From positions 1 through 7,427 of the forward strand of contig JAILRX010000007.1 of the NCBI GenBank assembly GCA_024697985.1: a stretch of DNA of 7,427 nt, given 5' to 3'. The DNA comes from Treponemataceae bacterium. Its GTDB lineage: Bacteria > Spirochaetota > Spirochaetia > Treponematales > Treponemataceae. Shown here piece by piece: positions 5,433 to 7,427 of the stretch. A program made the position numbers and the translations under genes. The notes under the pieces were generated by a model. That model did no database searches. It was not told where the DNA came from and worked only from the letters and a program-made list of their open reading frames with translations. Each line of letters starts with the position of its first letter. The stretch's first letter is position 1.

Positions 5433-6638
5433 ATGTCACAGACTGAAAAAAGAATAAATATCGGAGACCGCGAAATCATTTTGATTGGAACGGCACACAT
5501 TTCACAGGAAAGTATCGAGCAGGTAAAGCAGACGATTCTTGCTGAAAAACCTGATAATGTTGCAATCGAACTTGATGAAGGCCGACTGGCTTCGATGAAA
5601 AATCCTGATGCCTGGAAAAATTTGGACATCGTCAAGGTTTTGAAAGAAGGCAAGGGCTTCGTAATGATGGCCAATCTCGTTCTCGGTTCGTTCCAGCGCA
5701 GAATGGGTTCTGATGTCGGCGTAAAACCGGGCGAGGAAATGAAGGCTGCCATCAACGTGTGCGAAGAAAACAACATCAAGACGACGATGGTCGACCGACC
5801 GATTCAGACGACGCTAAGACGAGCCTGGGGAAAAAGTTCTTTCTGGGGCAAAATGAAGCTTTTGAGCGTCCTGATTTCAAGCGCCTTTTCAAAAGAAGAA
5901 ATATCAGCAGAAGAAATAGAAAGCCTTAAAAATTCAAACGAAATGGATGTCATGATGGGCGAACTTGCAAGTTATCTGCCTACCGTAAAGACCGTTTTGA
6001 TTGATGAACGTGATCAGTATCTGGCAAGCCACATCTGGGAAGCCGAAGGCAAGAAAATCGTTGCGGTTCTTGGAGCCGGACATCTTCCTGGAGTTGAAGC
6101 TCACCTTGAAAAACTTGCAAAGAACGAAGAAAGCTCTGACACTAGCGAAATTTCAGAAGTACCTAAAAAATCGATCGCCGGAAAAATCATCGGATGGGCA
6201 ATTCCTGCCATCATCATCATCCTTATTGGACTTGGTTTCTGGTTTGGTGGAAAAAAGACCGGCGGTGAAATGGCATTGAGCTGGATCATCTGGAACGGCG
6301 GACTTGCTGCCCTTGGTTCAATTCTTGCTGCTGCCCATCCAATTACGATTCTTGTAAGCTTTATCGGCGCTCCGATTACGAGTCTGTGCCCGCTTATCGG
6401 TGTCGGTATTGTGGCCGGAATCGTGCAGGCAACCGTAAAGAAACCAAAAATCCTCGATATGGAAAACCTTTCGAACGATGCCGGTAGCCTCAAGGGATTT
6501 TACAAGAACAGAATCCTGAAAGTTCTTCTCGTGTTCTTTTTGTCGTCGGTTGGAAGTTCAGTTGCGACCTTTGTTGCAGGAATTGATATCGTGGCAAAAC
6601 TCGGCGAGCTTTTCTCGAATTTCTTCGGCGCCGCGTAA
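5433..6638 (+). CDS. TraB/PrgY (TIKI-like) family membrane protein
   Basis: A 401-residue protein with the two hallmark GxxH motifs of the TraB/PrgY/GumN superfamily: GTAH (19-22) near the N-terminus and GAGH (214-217), plus IELDEGR (45-51) and the DRPIQTTLRRAW stretch (121-132). Family knowledge: the eukaryotic relative TIKI is a metalloprotease using such His/Glu residues, and enterococcal PrgY/TraB lower the activity of a peptide pheromone. The C-terminal part has about four hydrophobic segments (252-271, 281-301, 305-331, 360-383), giving the long form found in archaea and many bacteria, with the soluble domain probably cytoplasmic. ATG 5433 follows the TPR stop by 4 bp, with AAGG (5421-5424) inside the upstream gene end, indicating translational coupling. 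Substrate unknown; neighbours suggest an envelope peptide or protein quality role. The last two Ala codons and the stop belong to the tandem repeat at 6628. Confidence 0.85.
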   Translation: MSQTEKRINIGDREIILIGTAHISQESIEQVKQTILAEKPDNVAIELDEGRLASMKNPDAWKNLDIVKVLKEGKGFVMMANLVLGSFQRRMGSDVGVKPGEEMKAAINVCEENNIKTTMVDRPIQTTLRRAWGKSSFWGKMKLLSVLISSAFSKEEISAEEIESLKNSNEMDVMMGELASYLPTVKTVLIDERDQYLASHIWEAEGKKIVAVLGAGHLPGVEAHLEKLAKNEESSDTSEISEVPKKSIAGKIIGWAIPAIIIILIGLGFWFGGKKTGGEMALSWIIWNGGLAALGSILAAAHPITILVSFIGAPITSLCPLIGVGIVAGIVQATVKKPKILDMENLSNDAGSLKGFYKNRILKVLLVFFLSSVGSSVATFVAGIDIVAKLGELFSNFFGAA

Positions 6639-6741
6639 GTTGTGTCCCGCATTAATCTTGCGCCGCGTAAGTTTATCTTGCGCTGCGTAAGTCGTGTCCT
6701 GCATTAATCTTGCGCCGCGTAAGTTGCGCATTGCATATGGT
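6628..6741 (+). repeat. Imperfect GC-rich tandem repeat beginning at the TraB stop codon
   Basis: Four units each start GCGCYGCGTAAGTY. Unit 1 (6628-6659) and unit 3 (6680-6711) are 32 bp long and differ at three positions; unit 2 (6660-6679) is the same sequence with a 12-bp internal deletion; unit 4 (6712-6741) matches for about 14 bp and then diverges. Unit 1 includes the final GCC GCG TAA of the TraB gene. Each junction CTTGCGCYGCGTAAG (6657-6671, 6677-6691, 6709-6723) can fold into a 6-bp stem with one G-T wobble and a 3-base loop. No T-run follows, so it is not an obvious terminator. Confidence 0.85.
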
Positions 6742-6840
6742 GCGCGCCACATAAAACCTGCTCATAAAACCGGTGCGAAAATATTTTCAAATTTTAGAAA
6801 AATTTTATAACTTTTTGTTATAACTTGTTATTATAAGAAA
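6742..6840. other. AT-rich non-coding stretch upstream of the secreted-protein gene
   Basis: No gene is visible. It holds a short direct repeat ATAAAACC (6751-6758 and 6764-6771), a 12-bp palindrome GAAAATATTTTC (6777-6788), the second copy of the 18-bp AT-rich repeat (6793-6810), and a weak hairpin TTATAAC/GTTATAA with a TTTTT loop (6805-6823). A possible -10 TATTAT (6829-6834) is placed to start transcription at 6841, but its -35 is poor. No GC-rich terminator for the TraB operon is apparent. Confidence 0.6.
6793..6810. repeat. 18-bp AT-rich direct repeat, copy 2
   Basis: Identical to 2143-2160 in the same orientation. It sits about 30 to 50 bases upstream of the first possible start codon of the following gene. 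Confidence 0.5.
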
Positions 6841-7427
6841 ATGCACTTTTTTCTTCCTAGAATTATAAAGTATATTTTCCATGTGAAATTAAAAAGACTT
6901 TCTCTCAATTTGTTTTTTACGTTTCTCATGCTGAGTTCTGCAGTGGCACAGGCTGCTGCAGACACCTCAGTTTCTTTGGCGGACAGCACTGTTTCGCCCT
7001 TTGAATCCCTTTTTGAAAAATACCAGGACAACAACACAGACTATCAGAAAAGCCTTTACGAACTTGAAAGCGCAAAACTTTCGCTTGAAAAGACCAAGGT
7101 GCAGAACGGCTTTTACATGAAACTTTCTTCCGGCGACATCACGACAGATTTTTCTTCGGCACTCAGCGTTTCTCCGGAAATTACGGTCGGTTCGACAGAA
7201 CTTAACAACACGAAGGTGAGCGTAGAAGTGCCTTACACGGCGCGTTTTTCGGAATCTGAAGTTTCCTCCTCAATCGGGGACGCCGAAGTGCTGGTTTCAA
7301 CGGATGTTTTTTCATCAACCGGAAAATCCAGCAAGCTTGCGATAGAAAAAGCCGAGCGGAATGTTGAAGAAGCAGAACGCGACCTGATGGAAACAAGAAT
7401 TTCCGTGCACATGGAATTTTTGAACGA
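6841..7427 (+). CDS. Probable TolC-family outer-membrane protein (N-terminal part, cut by window end)
   Basis: An open frame from ATG 6841 runs to the window end (195 codons). It contains a textbook Sec signal peptide: KLKR (16-19), the hydrophobic core LNLFFTFLMLSSAV (22-35) and AQA (36-38) before AADTS. The mature part opens with ESLFEKYQDNNTDYQKSLYE and a Leu/Glu/Lys heptad-like helix, then a Ser/Thr-rich beta-like section with alternating strands, then another long charged helix (about 168-190, KAERNVEEAERDLMETR). Helix, strand, helix is the order of the outer membrane efflux protein fold, and helix spacing fits TolC-type channels, but no diagnostic motif is seen. Start is uncertain: GTG at 6883 would give the more usual short signal peptide n-region, and neither start has a good ribosome binding site. 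Codon use is continuous with the neighbours. Antisense frames here are shadows. Confidence 0.65.
   Translation, partial: MHFFLPRIIKYIFHVKLKRLSLNLFFTFLMLSSAVAQAAADTSVSLADSTVSPFESLFEKYQDNNTDYQKSLYELESAKLSLEKTKVQNGFYMKLSSGDITTDFSSALSVSPEITVGSTELNNTKVSVEVPYTARFSESEVSSSIGDAEVLVSTDVFSSTGKSSKLAIEKAERNVEEAERDLMETRISVHMEFLN

Noticed and set aside
5366..5779. 137-residue antisense frame over the TPR/TraB junction
   Set aside because: It is antisense to two well-supported genes, and its composition is that of a reverse-complement shadow.
6101..6493. 130-residue antisense frame inside the TraB gene
   Set aside because: Its Pro/Ile/Ala-rich sequence is the complement of the transmembrane part of TraB.
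6628..6741. Intrinsic terminator of the TraB operon
   Set aside because: The short hairpins have a G-T wobble and are not followed by a T-run, so the usual terminator signature is missing.
6558..6752. 64-residue minus-strand frame with internal repeats over the tandem repeat
   Set aside because: The protein repeats only reflect the DNA tandem repeat, and the frame is antisense to the end of TraB without a ribosome binding site.

Overview
The window looks like a chromosomal segment of a free-living or gut-type spirochaete, most likely a Treponema relative. This is an inference from overall impression: moderate GC with AT-rich intergenic stretches, a Cys-lipobox TPR lipoprotein, spirochaete-like envelope proteins, and a histidine-synthesis gene that host-restricted treponemes lack. 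No single marker fixes the genus.

Layout. Positions 1-353 (minus) hold the N-terminal half of a HisA-like isomerase, driven by a near-consensus promoter placed so that transcription should begin at the A of the ATG (leaderless mRNA). Positions 417-634 are a dense cluster of five perfect hairpins downstream of the next minus-strand gene; the last one in its direction of transcription is a classic intrinsic terminator. Positions 630-2063 (minus) encode a cytoplasmic six-hairpin (alpha/alpha)6-type glycoside hydrolase-like protein of the MGH1/GH63/GH37 fold group, with its own promoter and ribosome binding site. Positions 2177-3976 (minus) encode a 599-residue membrane-anchored extracytoplasmic protein that I do not recognise.

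A 51-bp divergent intergenic region separates it from a plus-strand pair: a TPR lipoprotein (4028-5428) and a TraB/PrgY-family membrane protein (5433-6638) only 4 bp downstream, almost certainly one operon. After the TraB stop comes a 202-bp non-coding stretch. Its first part is a GC-rich imperfect tandem repeat whose first copy contains the TraB stop codon; its second part is very AT-rich. At 6841 (ATG) or 6883 (GTG) a secreted protein begins, probably a TolC-family outer-membrane efflux component, cut by the window end.

Functional theme. The right half is envelope-related: an anchored periplasmic protein, a lipoprotein scaffold, a multi-pass TraB protein and an outer-membrane channel. The left half is metabolic: histidine synthesis and glycoside metabolism. 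No defence system, CRISPR array, tRNA, rRNA or insertion-sequence gene is visible. The least explained features are the hairpin cluster, whose members share a loop motif but not stem sequences, the tandem repeat that starts in the TraB stop region, and the apparent loss of the usual catalytic Asp in the glycoside hydrolase-like protein.
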